Positions 44,966 through 54,564 of a DNA stretch of 64,000 bases are shown piece after piece. A program made the translations under genes and the position numbers. Location: contig NZ_JQNQ01000001.1 in assembly GCF_000745315.1 (NCBI RefSeq), positions 3,844,001 to 3,908,000 of the forward strand, written 5' to 3'. A model generated the notes under the pieces. That model did no database searches. It saw only the letters and a list, made by a program, of their open reading frames with translations, and had not been told where the DNA came from. How positions within the stretch are numbered: the first letter of the stretch is position 1; each line of letters opens with the position of its first letter. The DNA is from Salegentibacter sp. Hel_I_6 (GTDB lineage: Bacteria; Bacteroidota; Bacteroidia; Flavobacteriales; Flavobacteriaceae).

Positions 44966-45499
44966 TTACCAACTATCCTCTTTTTCCGTCTTCCCTGAAA
45001 TATAGTCATAGAGGGACTTGTTTATAGAATTAATATAAACAATCGAATTATCGGAATATTCTGTCATTGCACTTTTCATTTTTTTTCCTTTTGCAAAATC
45101 CATAATTTTTTTATTGTTCAAAACATAATTTTCATCGTTTAAATATGCATTCTCAATTGTTAAACGATATTTTTCATCTTTAAAATCAATTCTTATAGTG
45201 TAATGTAAATCATAGTTCATCGTAACTCCCATTGATTTATAAGTACTAAGATTTTTTTTAATTCCTGAAAATCTTAAAAAGTTATCTTCAGATTTCCCCT
45301 TCATAACAAAATCAGGATTTTTATAATTAAGGTTGATCCAATCAACTGCTTTTTCATAAATATCTTCGCTTGACTTATCAATTTCAATAACATTAGGGTT
45401 TGGAGTTATATCTCCTTTATTATTGAATTCAAATAGTGTCTGAGAATTTAATTCAGTTCCCATTAAAATTACTGTGGTTATAAAAAAAAATTTTTTCAT
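44966..45499 (-). CDS. Secreted DUF4468-like protein
   Basis: The protein has 177 residues with a signal peptide (FFFITTVILMGTELNSQ). The pattern of an early EIDKSSEDIYEKAVDWINLNY, then DNFLRFSGI and a beta-rich YTIRIDFKDEKYRLTIENA resembles the DUF4468 / TBP-like fold of Bacteroidota. Function is unknown. A truncated copy of its C-terminus lies at 27981-28226. Confidence 0.7.
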   Translation of the reverse strand: MKKFFFITTVILMGTELNSQTLFEFNNKGDITPNPNVIEIDKSSEDIYEKAVDWINLNYKNPDFVMKGKSEDNFLRFSGIKKNLSTYKSMGVTMNYDLHYTIRIDFKDEKYRLTIENAYLNDENYVLNNKKIMDFAKGKKMKSAMTEYSDNSIVYINSINKSLYDYISGKTEKEDSW

Positions 45500-45549
45500 T
45501 ATTATTTTAAGTTGATTACAGATATATTTATAATAGTGTGACTTGGGAT

Positions 45550-46644
45550 TTAAGATACTCTTTCATAGAATCTTTGTCTACCATAAATTGCAAATCGTTT
45601 AGGGAAGGAGCCTTTTTTCCAATCCACTAAATTATTCATTATAGTATTTATTTTTCTTGATGTAAGCCTATTTAATTCTTGCCTTTCTTTTCCAAACGCT
45701 TCGCACCAAATTTCAGCGGTGCACACAATTTCTCGCTGATGAAGATTTTTAAAGTTATACTCATTTAATTCCTCTCCTTTTAAAAATTTTCTGCGTTCCA
45801 GCAAATTGAGGTTATGCCAATTTTCAGGAATATTTTTCTCAAGAAATTCTGCTATAATGGAAGCATTTTCATCACTTTCATTATAGCCCATTTTTGTGGC
45901 ATAAATAATTTCCTCTTTAATAATATGATGTTCTTCAGCTATATATAATAAACTTGTTATAAAATCAGAATGAATATTTCTTTTAATAAACTGATTTTCG
46001 TTTTTAAGTAATTCGCTCAATTTTTCTTTAAAAGTATAAGAATCAATTGCTTCATTCTTGAATTTTTCATGTACACCTCTTAAGTACTCACTAACCTTCC
46101 TAAAAGAATCAATATTTAAGAAAACATGAGGGGGAGAATCCTTCTTTTTGCGGTTGCAGCTCTGACACACAGGAAGAAGATTCCAGGGTACATCCTGCCC
46201 CCCTTTAACAACAGGATAAAAATGATCAATTTCAAATTGCTTGCGGCTTGTGGTTACAAATAAATCTTCATTACAATAAGGGCATTTTTTATCAAAATAA
46301 CTTAATGCATCATAAATAGCCTCGCTTTTACGTACAGCTAGGTTATTTATGCCCAAACTAATATTACCACTACTTTCACCGTCAAAGGTATTTTGTTCGG
46401 AGAATTGGTTCTTTAAAGCAAAAATCTCCTCTTCTTTTTTGTTGAGTTTATTACTCAGTTTGCTTTTTGTAGTAAGTAGCTCTTCATTTTTCTGGTTTAG
46501 CTCTTTAACTTGTTCTTCAAGATCATTTTTAATTTTTGAAAGTTGTTGATTTTGCGTGAGTGTACTTCGGACTTCATCTTCTACAGAAGAAATAGTTTTA
46601 TTTAACTCTTTTAGATGGTTTAGTCTATCTTCTAAAGAATTCAT
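45550..46644 (-). CDS. HNH endonuclease with N-terminal coiled coil
   Basis: The protein has 364 residues. Residues 1-80 form a long coiled coil (LKELNKTISSVEDEVRSTLTQ ... read in parts). Residues about 110-170 hold an HNH domain: CPYCNEDLF, FEIDHFYPVVKGG (the DH of the motif), NLLPVCQSCNRKKKD. Zinc would be bound by the two CxxC pairs. The C-terminal half is helical and unassigned. HNH proteins cut DNA in many restriction and defence systems; the coiled coil suggests oligomerisation or a partner. It is followed, 120 bp upstream on the same strand, by an XRE regulator gene. Confidence 0.8.
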   Translation of the reverse strand: MNSLEDRLNHLKELNKTISSVEDEVRSTLTQNQQLSKIKNDLEEQVKELNQKNEELLTTKSKLSNKLNKKEEEIFALKNQFSEQNTFDGESSGNISLGINNLAVRKSEAIYDALSYFDKKCPYCNEDLFVTTSRKQFEIDHFYPVVKGGQDVPWNLLPVCQSCNRKKKDSPPHVFLNIDSFRKVSEYLRGVHEKFKNEAIDSYTFKEKLSELLKNENQFIKRNIHSDFITSLLYIAEEHHIIKEEIIYATKMGYNESDENASIIAEFLEKNIPENWHNLNLLERRKFLKGEELNEYNFKNLHQREIVCTAEIWCEAFGKERQELNRLTSRKINTIMNNLVDWKKGSFPKRFAIYGRQRFYERVS

Positions 46645-46766
46645 TTTTTTATAAAAAAATTATCAATTTTCATTAGTAAAAGCATAACAGTCAGCTTTCC
46701 AAAAGGGATAATATATTTTGTATTTTCTCAGGTGTTTAACTATAGCATTTAAAACAATCCCTGCAA

Positions 46767-47186
46767 TTATTCTTTGTTAAACTGTTTTAATGTATTTTCC
46801 AAATAAGCCACCTTATCCTTTTCAGCCTGAACCAGGCGCTCGTAAAGCTTTTTATTCTCCTCGTAAGCTTCTACTAGTTTATCTAAAGGATTGAAAGTAC
46901 AGTGGAAATTATTTAAAGGACCATTATTAACACTATTATCATTAAAATTATTAATGTTATGAAAGATAGATTCTTCTGAGAAATTTTCGATCCCTTCTTT
47001 AGTCACTCCTAAAATCTTAGCCACACTTTCCAGTTTTTCATCTTCTAGGGTTTCACTTTTTTCCAAAGTAGAAACACTTTGTTGGCTTATGCCTAATTCT
47101 TCGGCAAGAGTTTCCTGTTTCATTCCGCGTAATTCACGAATGCGGGCAATCTTACGGCCTATATGGTTGGGTTTAGTTGTTGTCAT
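46767..47186 (-). CDS. XRE family helix-turn-helix regulator
   Basis: The protein has 139 residues. The N-terminal HTH_3 domain reads RIRELRGMKQETLAEELGIS then QQSVSTLEKSETLEDEKLES. A polar linker and a C-terminal coiled coil (KLVEAYEENKKLYERLVQ, EKDKVAYLENTLKQF) follow. It lies upstream of the HNH gene on the same strand and divergent from the NTase-HEPN gene, so it could repress both. Confidence 0.85.
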   Translation of the reverse strand: MTTTKPNHIGRKIARIRELRGMKQETLAEELGISQQSVSTLEKSETLEDEKLESVAKILGVTKEGIENFSEESIFHNINNFNDNSVNNGPLNNFHCTFNPLDKLVEAYEENKKLYERLVQAEKDKVAYLENTLKQFNKE

Positions 47187-47437
47187 AATTTCAAAGATAA
47201 GGAATCATTTTAAAGTTTTAAGACTTTTCACAAGCGGTAATTTACAGGCTACCAGTGGTATTTTACAAGTGGGCCTGGTTCGGTACGGCGAGTAATTTTC
47301 AGAATTTGAAGCCAGAATCAATAAAATTACTGGCTTAGTAATTAAAATTTCTGCCCATAACTCCAAATATATAGAAAATGCATTAAAACGAAATATGGGA
47401 ATCCGTAATAACATCAACTGAATTCTTTAAAATCACA

Positions 47438-48316
47438 ATGATCATGAAAATTAAAAACATACCGCAGCACGTATTGGATCGACTAGTAAAGGTAATCAGG
47501 TCTTTAATTCATGTCCATTCCATTTACTGGATTGCAGCCACCAAGAAAAACAGTTCATCAAGCTATAAGTTTAATTCTAAGGCTTATCAACATCTTGAAG
47601 AGCAATATGAATTCACACTGCTTATAATTAGCTACGAAGATATTAACAATCCCAAACCTTTTATGAGCCAGGTGTTTAATAAAATGAATGAACATGTGAA
47701 ATTGTATAGTATTCATTATTCATATAGTGATATCATAAGACGCTTAGAAGAAGGAGATAATTTTTTAAGTCGGATTCTCTTACCCGAAAATTGTATTTTT
47801 CAGGAAAGGGCTTTATTCCTTACAGGTTATTGTTCTCACCCCAGGGAATTTCAGGAAATAAAAAAAGTTTGGGAGTTTAGAATAAACCGTGCGTTTTATT
47901 TTATGGATAAAATCAATATCGGTGATACAGTATATGACGAAAGTGCTAGAATGGTTTTAGTTAGTCAAACCATAATGCAAACCTGTGCAGCGCTTATTTG
48001 GATCTACTGGGAGTGGAAACCCCACTATTTTGACCTTGACCTTCTTTTAAACCTCTCTAAGAGTTTCAGTAGAAGTCCACGGATAGTTCTACCCAAAAAA
48101 TCTTTTACCTCAAAAAGAGTTTATTCTCATCTGTGCCATTCTCAGTTTAATTTAAATTTTAAAACGGTAGATGACGTTACCTTAAAAGATAGTGACTATG
48201 CAACTGAATTAGCCGGCCGTTTCTTAAGAATCGTGCGTAATGAAGGAAAGAAAAGACTAAAGGAACTTGAATTTCTTCACTATCGAAATACGCGAAAAGA
48301 AATTTTTGTAAAATAA
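47438..48316 (+). CDS. Degenerate nucleotidyltransferase-HEPN-like protein
   Basis: The protein has 292 residues. The N-terminal half resembles a decayed NTase fold (HSIYWIAATKKNSSS, then EFTLLIISYEDINNPKP), without the usual GSxxxGxxxxxSDxD motif. The C-terminal half resembles HEPN: a helix bundle with QTIMQTCAALIWIYWEWKPH then FDLDLLLNLSKSFSR. The R-x4-6-H ribonuclease motif is not obvious, so catalytic activity is doubtful. In Bacteroidota similar fusion proteins are widespread and of unknown role. A C-terminal fragment of a close relative lies at 28227-28567. Confidence 0.6.
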   Translation: MIMKIKNIPQHVLDRLVKVIRSLIHVHSIYWIAATKKNSSSSYKFNSKAYQHLEEQYEFTLLIISYEDINNPKPFMSQVFNKMNEHVKLYSIHYSYSDIIRRLEEGDNFLSRILLPENCIFQERALFLTGYCSHPREFQEIKKVWEFRINRAFYFMDKINIGDTVYDESARMVLVSQTIMQTCAALIWIYWEWKPHYFDLDLLLNLSKSFSRSPRIVLPKKSFTSKRVYSHLCHSQFNLNFKTVDDVTLKDSDYATELAGRFLRIVRNEGKKRLKELEFLHYRNTRKEIFVK

Positions 48317-48341
48317 AAATAAAATTCTAATAGCAGAGGCA

Positions 48342-48704
48342 ATGAAAACAAAGAAAGAGAAAGTGAAAATTTTAAAGGAGATTCATCAATTATATCAAAA
48401 CCTAGACGGACTGCCGAAACCGAATTCGAAAGGAAATTATTCCGTTTCTTATGATGTCAATAATAACTACCAATTATTAAATGATATCATTAGCCTGTTG
48501 GAAGTCTGTGCATTTGCCCTCGATGGAAATGGGATGTTATTGGCTCCAATTAACCAGAAAGCCACCAAAGAAGAAAGTGTTTGCCGGGTTTTAGAATTGA
48601 TTATTGGATTAATGCCCGATTACCAGATGCATTTTATGGATAGAATTAGCGAAAAATTATCTGAATTAGATGTTAAGGAAAAAGAAAAAGTACCAAGCCA
48701 ATGA
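48342..48704 (+). CDS. Small hypothetical protein
   Basis: 120 residues, mostly helical and charged, without signal peptide or membrane segment. Features are QLLNDIISLLEVCAFALDGNGMLL and LELIIGLMPDYQMHFMDRIS. It starts 26 bp after the NTase-HEPN gene on the same strand, so the two probably form an operon. Family unknown. Confidence 0.68.
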   Translation: MKTKKEKVKILKEIHQLYQNLDGLPKPNSKGNYSVSYDVNNNYQLLNDIISLLEVCAFALDGNGMLLAPINQKATKEESVCRVLELIIGLMPDYQMHFMDRISEKLSELDVKEKEKVPSQ

Positions 48705-48838
48705 TTTAAATTTTGGTTATGAGTATTGGAGATAAAAGTTGCGATTATGAAGGAATTTATTTTTTCCACCCTGAGGGAAAAAATCAAAACAGGGAAACAA
48801 AGAACAACAATTTACTTTACAAACTTTAGAAGGAAGTG

Positions 48839-48907
48839 CAAGATGTGTGCCTGTGGGCACAATCTTGATTGCTCCCGATGGTCGCAATAAAAAAGAGATA
48901 TTTAAGG
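48839..48907. repeat. Dispersed hairpin repeat (copy in element 3)
   Basis: Same hairpin as at 32022-32093, with arms CAAGATGTGTGCC and GGGCACAATCTTG, followed by ATTGCTCCCGATGGTCGCAA. It sits between the 120-residue gene and the lipoprotein gene. Confidence 0.55.
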
Positions 48908-49014
48908 GGAAAAACAGAATAGATTAAATTTGTATATATTTTGACGCAACCTCTTGATTGAAAGTGCATCTATTAATTAAATATATTAATAGAATTTGTC
49001 AAAAAAATTATAAA

Positions 49015-49368
49015 ATGAAAAAGGTTCTTCACCCTGTAATCCTGATTATAGTCAACATAATTGTATTTAGTTGCGCTAGTGATGAGAGTGAAACGGAAGG
49101 TACACTTACTAATATTGAAGGCACGGTGCAGGGGTCTACTTCTTGTAATACCGAGAAAGAAGAACTTGCCTATGAAATAGTTCCTAGTAATATTGAACTT
49201 TCTGTAAGCTCTATAATAACTGCGACTTTACCTGAAGAACTTAAAGAAGAAGGGCTAAGAATAAAATTCGACATGAAACCTTCAGGTAAATATATTACCT
49301 CCTGTACAGCCAATTTCTTGCCTGATCAATTCTATGAGGTTTTTAATGCAAAAATCTTAAATGATTAG
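49015..49368 (+). CDS. Small lipoprotein, hypothetical
   Basis: The frame opens at 48958, but the ATG at 49015 (MKKVLHPVILIIVNIIVFSC) gives a proper lipoprotein signal, so I take 117 residues with the lipidated Cys at about residue 20. The mature part has two further cysteines (GSTSCNTEKEELA and ITSCTANFLP) and looks like a small beta domain (LRIKFDMKPSGKYI). Function unknown. Confidence 0.68.
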   Translation: MKKVLHPVILIIVNIIVFSCASDESETEGTLTNIEGTVQGSTSCNTEKEELAYEIVPSNIELSVSSIITATLPEELKEEGLRIKFDMKPSGKYITSCTANFLPDQFYEVFNAKILND

Positions 49369-49439
49369 TATAGGTTTTGGTGCGTCTGGATGAATAGCAC
49401 TTTCATTTTTTTAAACCTTTGCAACCATCGGGCGCAAAG

Positions 49440-49468
49440 CAAGATTGTCATTACAATGACACATCTTG
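49440..49468. repeat. Related CAAGAT hairpin
   Basis: Arms CAAGATTGTCATT and AATGACACATCTTG share the outer CAAGAT/ATCTTG and inner TGTC-type bases with the hairpins at 32022 and 48839, and the same 29-nt length. It lies 70 bp after the lipoprotein gene and could be its terminator. Confidence 0.5.
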
Positions 49469-49577
49469 CTTCCCTTCTCATTTATGCATTTTGAGAACGA
49501 ACTACTGATTCATTTAATTCAAGGGTTTGCTGTAAAAATATTAACCGTCCCAGATCTCAATCACTGAAATAATAAAA

Positions 49578-50044
49578 TTTACTTTTTTCATCTTCAGCAT
49601 TTTCCTTTTGCCAGGGCAAAGAAAAAAATATGTAGATCAGGATGAAATGGTTTATTCTCAATTTTTATTTACTTCTTCCAGCGCCATCGCATTACCTTTT
49701 GATACTTCTTCATCTTCAAGTTTTAAAATTATAGAGGAGCTATAAATAGCAAAGCGGTTTATGCGCTCCGGTTAATTTCAAAACTTGTCTTTTTAGCAGC
49801 AAAAGGTAAGGGTGATATAAGAAGTCTTTTAAAAGAAATTCTGAAATCCTGATCGGTGAATTTTAGTTACTGCTAAGGCGGACTTGAGTTAAAAAGCTTA
49901 TTCGATATTATTTTTTCAGTATTTATTATGCTAAGCTTTTTGGCTCGTGTCCAAGACAATTAGTAATGAACCTCTTTTGCTGAAATGGAGCTTTTGCGGA
50001 TTGGAAGTAAAAGTGGTGAGTGGCATTGGAACTAATTAGTTTGC
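49578..50044. repeat. Conserved non-coding block, copy in element 3
   Basis: Clearly similar to 40432-40895. The whole stretch 49370-50565 holds no gene. To the right, a 10-bp inverted repeat GAAATCGAAT / ATTCGATTTC (50361-50370 and 50400-50409) flanks TCTGCGTGTCACCCTCTTGCT, the counterpart of the intron insertion site in element 2. Confidence 0.65.
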
Positions 50045-50565
50045 TTTTGAAGTATAAACTCCTACCGAATTCTTGCGAAGAGATGGGCGTATGCATTTAG
50101 ACCTTATGTTATTATGGTTAGCTGTGTTTAAAGTTTCGGACTGGTTGCTATTGTTTTATAGAAAACTTCCGGAACATCTCTGCTGCTCTTGATTTTATTT
50201 GAAGTCTTGACTTTGCCTTAATGGATACTATTTTAATACATACTGGCTACATCACTCTAGGTTTTATAGACCTTTCCAGCGGGGTATATCCACAGGGGTG
50301 GATATATTTCGAATTCACATAATTTATAAAATACTTAAAAACAACAGTTTACATATTCAAGAAATCGAATGACATCGCTCTGCGTGTCACCCTCTTGCTA
50401 TTCGATTTCGTCCCGTGGAGGGACAAAATTTTCATACAAATTGGTTTGCACCAATTACATATCATTAAGAGAATAGAAAAATCATTTATATATTTTAAAC
50501 GGGTATAAACATTTTGCTAAAGCCTAACTGCAAAGATTATTTTATTACCCCTCTACACTAGTTTT

Positions 50566-52776
50566 TCACTCAGGAACTCGGGTAGGACCACCTATAGGAG
50601 GTGGTCCAGCAGTTAAAGAGTTGTCAGCCACCTCCTGCTTTTCTTTACTCAAATGCCAATAAAAAAACTGCTGGATATTTTCCATGGCTGAATTACCATT
50701 ATTCTCCTCCCAGGTAACATTTATATCCTCAATTTTAGAAATATTTCTTATTTCGGGTACAACTTCTTTTATTTTATCAAAGATCAATTTACTGTCTAAA
50801 TTTAGAACCTCGGTCAGGTAAATGAAATCTTCTTGCTTGAAAACACCTTGAATGTCCCTATTCCACAAATGAGGAAAAACCCTAATAAAAGCAAAACTGT
50901 TTTCCTTAGAGTCAATGTATTTTAAAATATAATTCCCAAATTCATTGAAATCTCGTTTAGCCCATACTTGCATGATCATCTTTGCAACATCTCTCTTTTC
51001 AAAAAAGGGGTGGCTATGAGAATCTTTAACTTTTGCTACTAGTTTTTCTTCAATTTTATCTAAAAATTCAAATTTTTCACCTCTCTTAGAGAATATACCT
51101 AAGTACCAACTTAATTGAAAATAATCTAATGATTCTGTAATGGAAAGAATCAAATCTTTATTATCTTTTGGTTCTAGAACTAATTTCTTGGCGATTACTT
51201 GGATTATTTCTATTGAATGTGGATGTAAATCGGACACCTCTGAAAATCTATCAATATTTTGTATTAGAAAAAGAATAAACCTATTTTGAAGTTTCCCTTT
51301 TATCACTTCAATTTCAGTTGCGATGCGATACACAATTTTTCTTTCACCAGAAGCCTCAATCATTTCATTTAGATCTTCCAAAGCCTTATCATATTTTCCC
51401 GGACTTATGTTTGCCAGAAAATTGGAAAAAGAAAATTCTGAAATTTTTCCTTGTGTATGGAAAGAAAAATACTTTTCAAAATGATTTGAATGATTAATCC
51501 TCAATTCTGCATCTAATGTTCTATTAGGTTTAAGTATAGAACTTTGATATGCTGATACCGTTCCAGTTCTGACCATTGGAAACAAAAAATCTATGATTTT
51601 ATACGCTTCTGAATGGCTTTCTAACAGTTCTTTTCTTAATCCTGTTTCAACATTGTTCTGAGAATAAACATCATTGAAATTAATGTTTTCAATAAATAGA
51701 TTACTAGATTTAAAGTCGCTTGCGTAGCGCTTTATTGCTTCATAAGTTTTAAAATATTTTATTTTAATATATTCGATCCAGAATAAATCATGAATGTTAA
51801 CTTCGTTGCCAATAGCATATACGGAAATGGCAAAAGAGTTTATTATTCTTATGATCTCACGTGGTGAGCTGAAGTAACTGCCTCTCAAGCTCTCCAACAG
51901 TTCCTTTAAATCCGTCGTCTTTACGTTTGGAGAGGTTGATAGTACTCCTTTTATTTTTTCTTTTACAAAAAAATCCAAGTCTGCTTCTTCTATTAGCGGT
52001 AGTTCTAAAGGTATATTGATTATTTTTTCAAGAAATTCTTGTCCTGAATGCACATCATTTCCATATCTGTTATGGATTGCTTTAGCAACATAGTCAGGAT
52101 CTAAACAAATTAAAAACACTAAGTTTTTAAAATCTGCATTAATTTTGATTAATTTAAATAATGTAAATATTTCATCTTTATCGAGCCGATCTACATCATC
52201 AATGAATACGATAATTTTTTTATCGGAGCTACTTAATGTTTGGTCAATTTCTTCTTTAAGCTCATTCAAACTCTTTTCTTCTCCTTCTAAATCCTCACCT
52301 AATTTCTTTAGTATTTCATATGGCTCTATAGTAACGCCAGCATTAAATAGTTTTGGAATACCTACTGAAGCAGATAATTTTACCGCCTTCAAATATCTAC
52401 TATATTTTTTAATGAGCTTTCCTGCTTTTATTAGATTTTCGTTATCGCTGTAATTAAGTTTTCTGCTTAAGGTATCAAAGAAATCAAAAAGCATTTCTTC
52501 CTTTGTCTGATATAACCAAGGATTATAATGAAATTTAATATAAGGTTTGTCTTCCTCTTCCTTATGAAAAATTTCGATGTTGTTTTCAATGAGATTTAAT
52601 AGAGAGCTTTTCCCAGTACCCCATTTTCCGTAAATCCCAATCGTAAGAGGTTCAGGATTATTAGAATATCCTCTTATTATGTTCTGAATTTTTTCGGCAA
52701 ATGGGAGAAAATTTAATGAATCATCTTCTATGTATTTTATTGCTGTTTCGTTAGTTATTAAATTCTTGTTTTCCAT
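50566..52776 (-). CDS. KAP family P-loop NTPase
   Basis: The protein has 736 residues. The Walker A is TIGIYGKWGTGKSSLLNLI (about residues 46-64) and the Walker B with following Arg is KKIIVFIDDVDRLDKDEI (about 190-205), both typical of the KAP subgroup of STAND-like NTPases. The C-terminal half is a long helical region without a clear effector domain. No membrane insertion typical of some KAP proteins is evident. Members occur in phage-defence islands and in membrane-signalling settings; here it sits in an integrative element with nuclease and HEPN-like genes. The C-terminus ends in a Pro/Gly-rich tail (SLTAGPPPIGGPTRVP). Confidence 0.85.
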   Translation of the reverse strand: MENKNLITNETAIKYIEDDSLNFLPFAEKIQNIIRGYSNNPEPLTIGIYGKWGTGKSSLLNLIENNIEIFHKEEEDKPYIKFHYNPWLYQTKEEMLFDFFDTLSRKLNYSDNENLIKAGKLIKKYSRYLKAVKLSASVGIPKLFNAGVTIEPYEILKKLGEDLEGEEKSLNELKEEIDQTLSSSDKKIIVFIDDVDRLDKDEIFTLFKLIKINADFKNLVFLICLDPDYVAKAIHNRYGNDVHSGQEFLEKIINIPLELPLIEEADLDFFVKEKIKGVLSTSPNVKTTDLKELLESLRGSYFSSPREIIRIINSFAISVYAIGNEVNIHDLFWIEYIKIKYFKTYEAIKRYASDFKSSNLFIENINFNDVYSQNNVETGLRKELLESHSEAYKIIDFLFPMVRTGTVSAYQSSILKPNRTLDAELRINHSNHFEKYFSFHTQGKISEFSFSNFLANISPGKYDKALEDLNEMIEASGERKIVYRIATEIEVIKGKLQNRFILFLIQNIDRFSEVSDLHPHSIEIIQVIAKKLVLEPKDNKDLILSITESLDYFQLSWYLGIFSKRGEKFEFLDKIEEKLVAKVKDSHSHPFFEKRDVAKMIMQVWAKRDFNEFGNYILKYIDSKENSFAFIRVFPHLWNRDIQGVFKQEDFIYLTEVLNLDSKLIFDKIKEVVPEIRNISKIEDINVTWEENNGNSAMENIQQFFYWHLSKEKQEVADNSLTAGPPPIGGPTRVPE

Positions 52777-52952
52777 TATCCACTTGTTGAGTATTTCAGA
52801 AATAGTTCTATAAAAATATCATTACTTTCTAAATGTAAGTATTTCTATAAATAAGGATTTTGAATGGATGGTCAAAATTTTTAAAAAAATCTTTTTTACT
52901 CGTTTAATATACTTACAAAGTCTAAGCAGCGGAAGTTCTGCAAGATCATTAC

Positions 52953-54182
52953 TTAAATATTTAACTTAATTCTCAATTTATCCATATCACTCGAAATCTT
53001 AGAATCAATCACCCTAGCATAAATCTGAGTGGTCGATAATTTGGTATGTCCCAAAAGTTTAGATACGGTTTCTATGGGAACGTCATTGGCTAAAGTTATC
53101 GTGGTTGCAAAAGTATGACGTGCCGCGTGAAAACTTAATTCCTTATCGATTTTTACCGCTTTGGTAATTTCCCGTAAATATTGATTGGTTTTCTGGTTAG
53201 AATAAACCGGAAGTAAAATATCACTAGAACATACCTTTGGATGATCCTGATATTTTTCCAGAATTCTTTCGGCTTCCTCCAATAATGGAATTCTAAGCAT
53301 CGTATTGGTTTTGATCCTTCGGGTGTAGATCCACTTATTCCCATCCACACCAATTTGAATATGTTTTTTCTTTAGCTCCTTCACATCCCCATAGGGCAAC
53401 CCCGTATAACAACAGAATACAAAAATATCTCGGTTGATATTGTGAGTAGACCTTCTGAATTTTTTGTCTTTTATTTTTTGTAATTCTGCTTTAGACAAGT
53501 AGACCATATCCACCTGGTCAAAACGGAGTTTAAACTTTTTGGTAGGGTTCTTTTCAATCCAATCTAAATCTTCGGCCAGGCGCATCAATTTTTTAAAGCG
53601 TTCCATATGTTTCATGACTCCGTTATTTTGAAGGCTTGGCAAGCCCCTTAAAAAACTTTCAAATCCCAGTGTAAATTGGTAATCAACCTGTTTTAAATAA
53701 ATATCCGAAGTATGGTACTGGGTTTTTAAAAAGCCTTTGAGATAGTTTTCCGTAGTTGTATAGTTTTTCATAGTCCCATACTTTAAAACCTTACCCATTT
53801 TATCCTTGTGATAATTGATCAAATAGATAAGCGTATAATGCTGCTGATCACTCCCCAAAAATCTAGCTTTGACGGTCTGCGTGGTTACCAGCAGGCCTTC
53901 TTTTAAAAGACCGTCATGGATTTTATAGAGCTGCGCCTTTGTTTCATCAATTTTTTTATTGATTAGCCGGCTTTCAGAACTGTTGCCAGTAAGTTTACTG
54001 GCTGCTTGATTCCACTTGTCAATCGGAATAGTACGTTTTAAACTGATTTCAAGGGATTTGCCGTTTACGGTAATTCGGGCATAGAGGATAGCTGATTCAG
54101 GTTGTTTTTTCTTTTTTCGAATAATAAAAGAAATGGAAAAGGTTTGACTAGTACGCATAGCTTTGTCATTTAAATGAAACAA
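52953..54182 (-). CDS. Tyrosine recombinase, integrase of element 3
   Basis: The protein has 409 residues. Arm-DNA-binding domain (FSISFIIRKKKKQPESAILY), SAM-like core, catalytic domain with FCCYTGLPYGDVKELK, SFHAARHTFATTITLAND, LLGHTKLSTTQIYARV. It is a close relative of the broken integrase at 24982-26210 and more distant from the one at 43152. Its leader has paired repeats, a terminator hairpin and the tRNA-Pro-derived att site, in that order, as in element 1. Confidence 0.9.
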   Translation of the reverse strand: MFHLNDKAMRTSQTFSISFIIRKKKKQPESAILYARITVNGKSLEISLKRTIPIDKWNQAASKLTGNSSESRLINKKIDETKAQLYKIHDGLLKEGLLVTTQTVKARFLGSDQQHYTLIYLINYHKDKMGKVLKYGTMKNYTTTENYLKGFLKTQYHTSDIYLKQVDYQFTLGFESFLRGLPSLQNNGVMKHMERFKKLMRLAEDLDWIEKNPTKKFKLRFDQVDMVYLSKAELQKIKDKKFRRSTHNINRDIFVFCCYTGLPYGDVKELKKKHIQIGVDGNKWIYTRRIKTNTMLRIPLLEEAERILEKYQDHPKVCSSDILLPVYSNQKTNQYLREITKAVKIDKELSFHAARHTFATTITLANDVPIETVSKLLGHTKLSTTQIYARVIDSKISSDMDKLRIKLNI

Positions 54183-54253
54183 TTAATTAAGGCGAAAGTC
54201 AAACTACCAATACATAATTATGGAGTACCGGTAAGCTAAAAATACAAAAAAAT

Positions 54254-54301
54254 AACTCACGATTAACTCACAAATTTAACGTGAACTCACGATTAACTCA
54301 C
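54254..54301. repeat. Integrase-associated direct repeats of element 3
   Basis: AACTCACGATTAACTCAC occurs twice, at 54254-54271 and 54284-54301, between the integrase start and the att site. Arm-type recombinase binding is the likely role. Confidence 0.6.
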
Positions 54302-54342
54302 TTAAAATTTAACACTATTTGTTAAATTTTAAGCACAAAAAG

Positions 54343-54381
54343 AAAGGGTAACTATATGAAAACCATATAATTACCCTTTAA
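54343..54381. terminator. Hairpin terminator beside att site 3
   Basis: AAAGGGTAA with TATATG pairs with CATATAATTACCCTTT. It matches the hairpin at 27795-27835. Confidence 0.6.
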
Positions 54382-54403
54382 TTGTGTTAAAATATAACTA
54401 GTT

Positions 54404-54450
<47 letters not shown>

Positions 54451-54564
54451 CTCAAATTTTACTTTTCATTTAGTAGTATTAGCTTTCCTTTGTATTGATT
54501 ATCAATACTTTATGATTTTAATAAGTGTATCTAAATTCTTTTGTTTTACCTTTATATGGTAATT

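Noticed and set aside
49682..49760. A short minus-strand gene in the conserved non-coding block (EVSKGNAMALEEVN-like)
   Set aside because: The short similar peptide is visible in both copies but without a shared start codon or length. Kept as a possible pseudogene signal only.
24982..54182. Conjugative transposon (ICE) interpretation of the islands
   Set aside because: No relaxase, tra/T4SS or excision gene is visible in the window. The elements look like non-conjugative islands, although passengers of other ICEs are possible.
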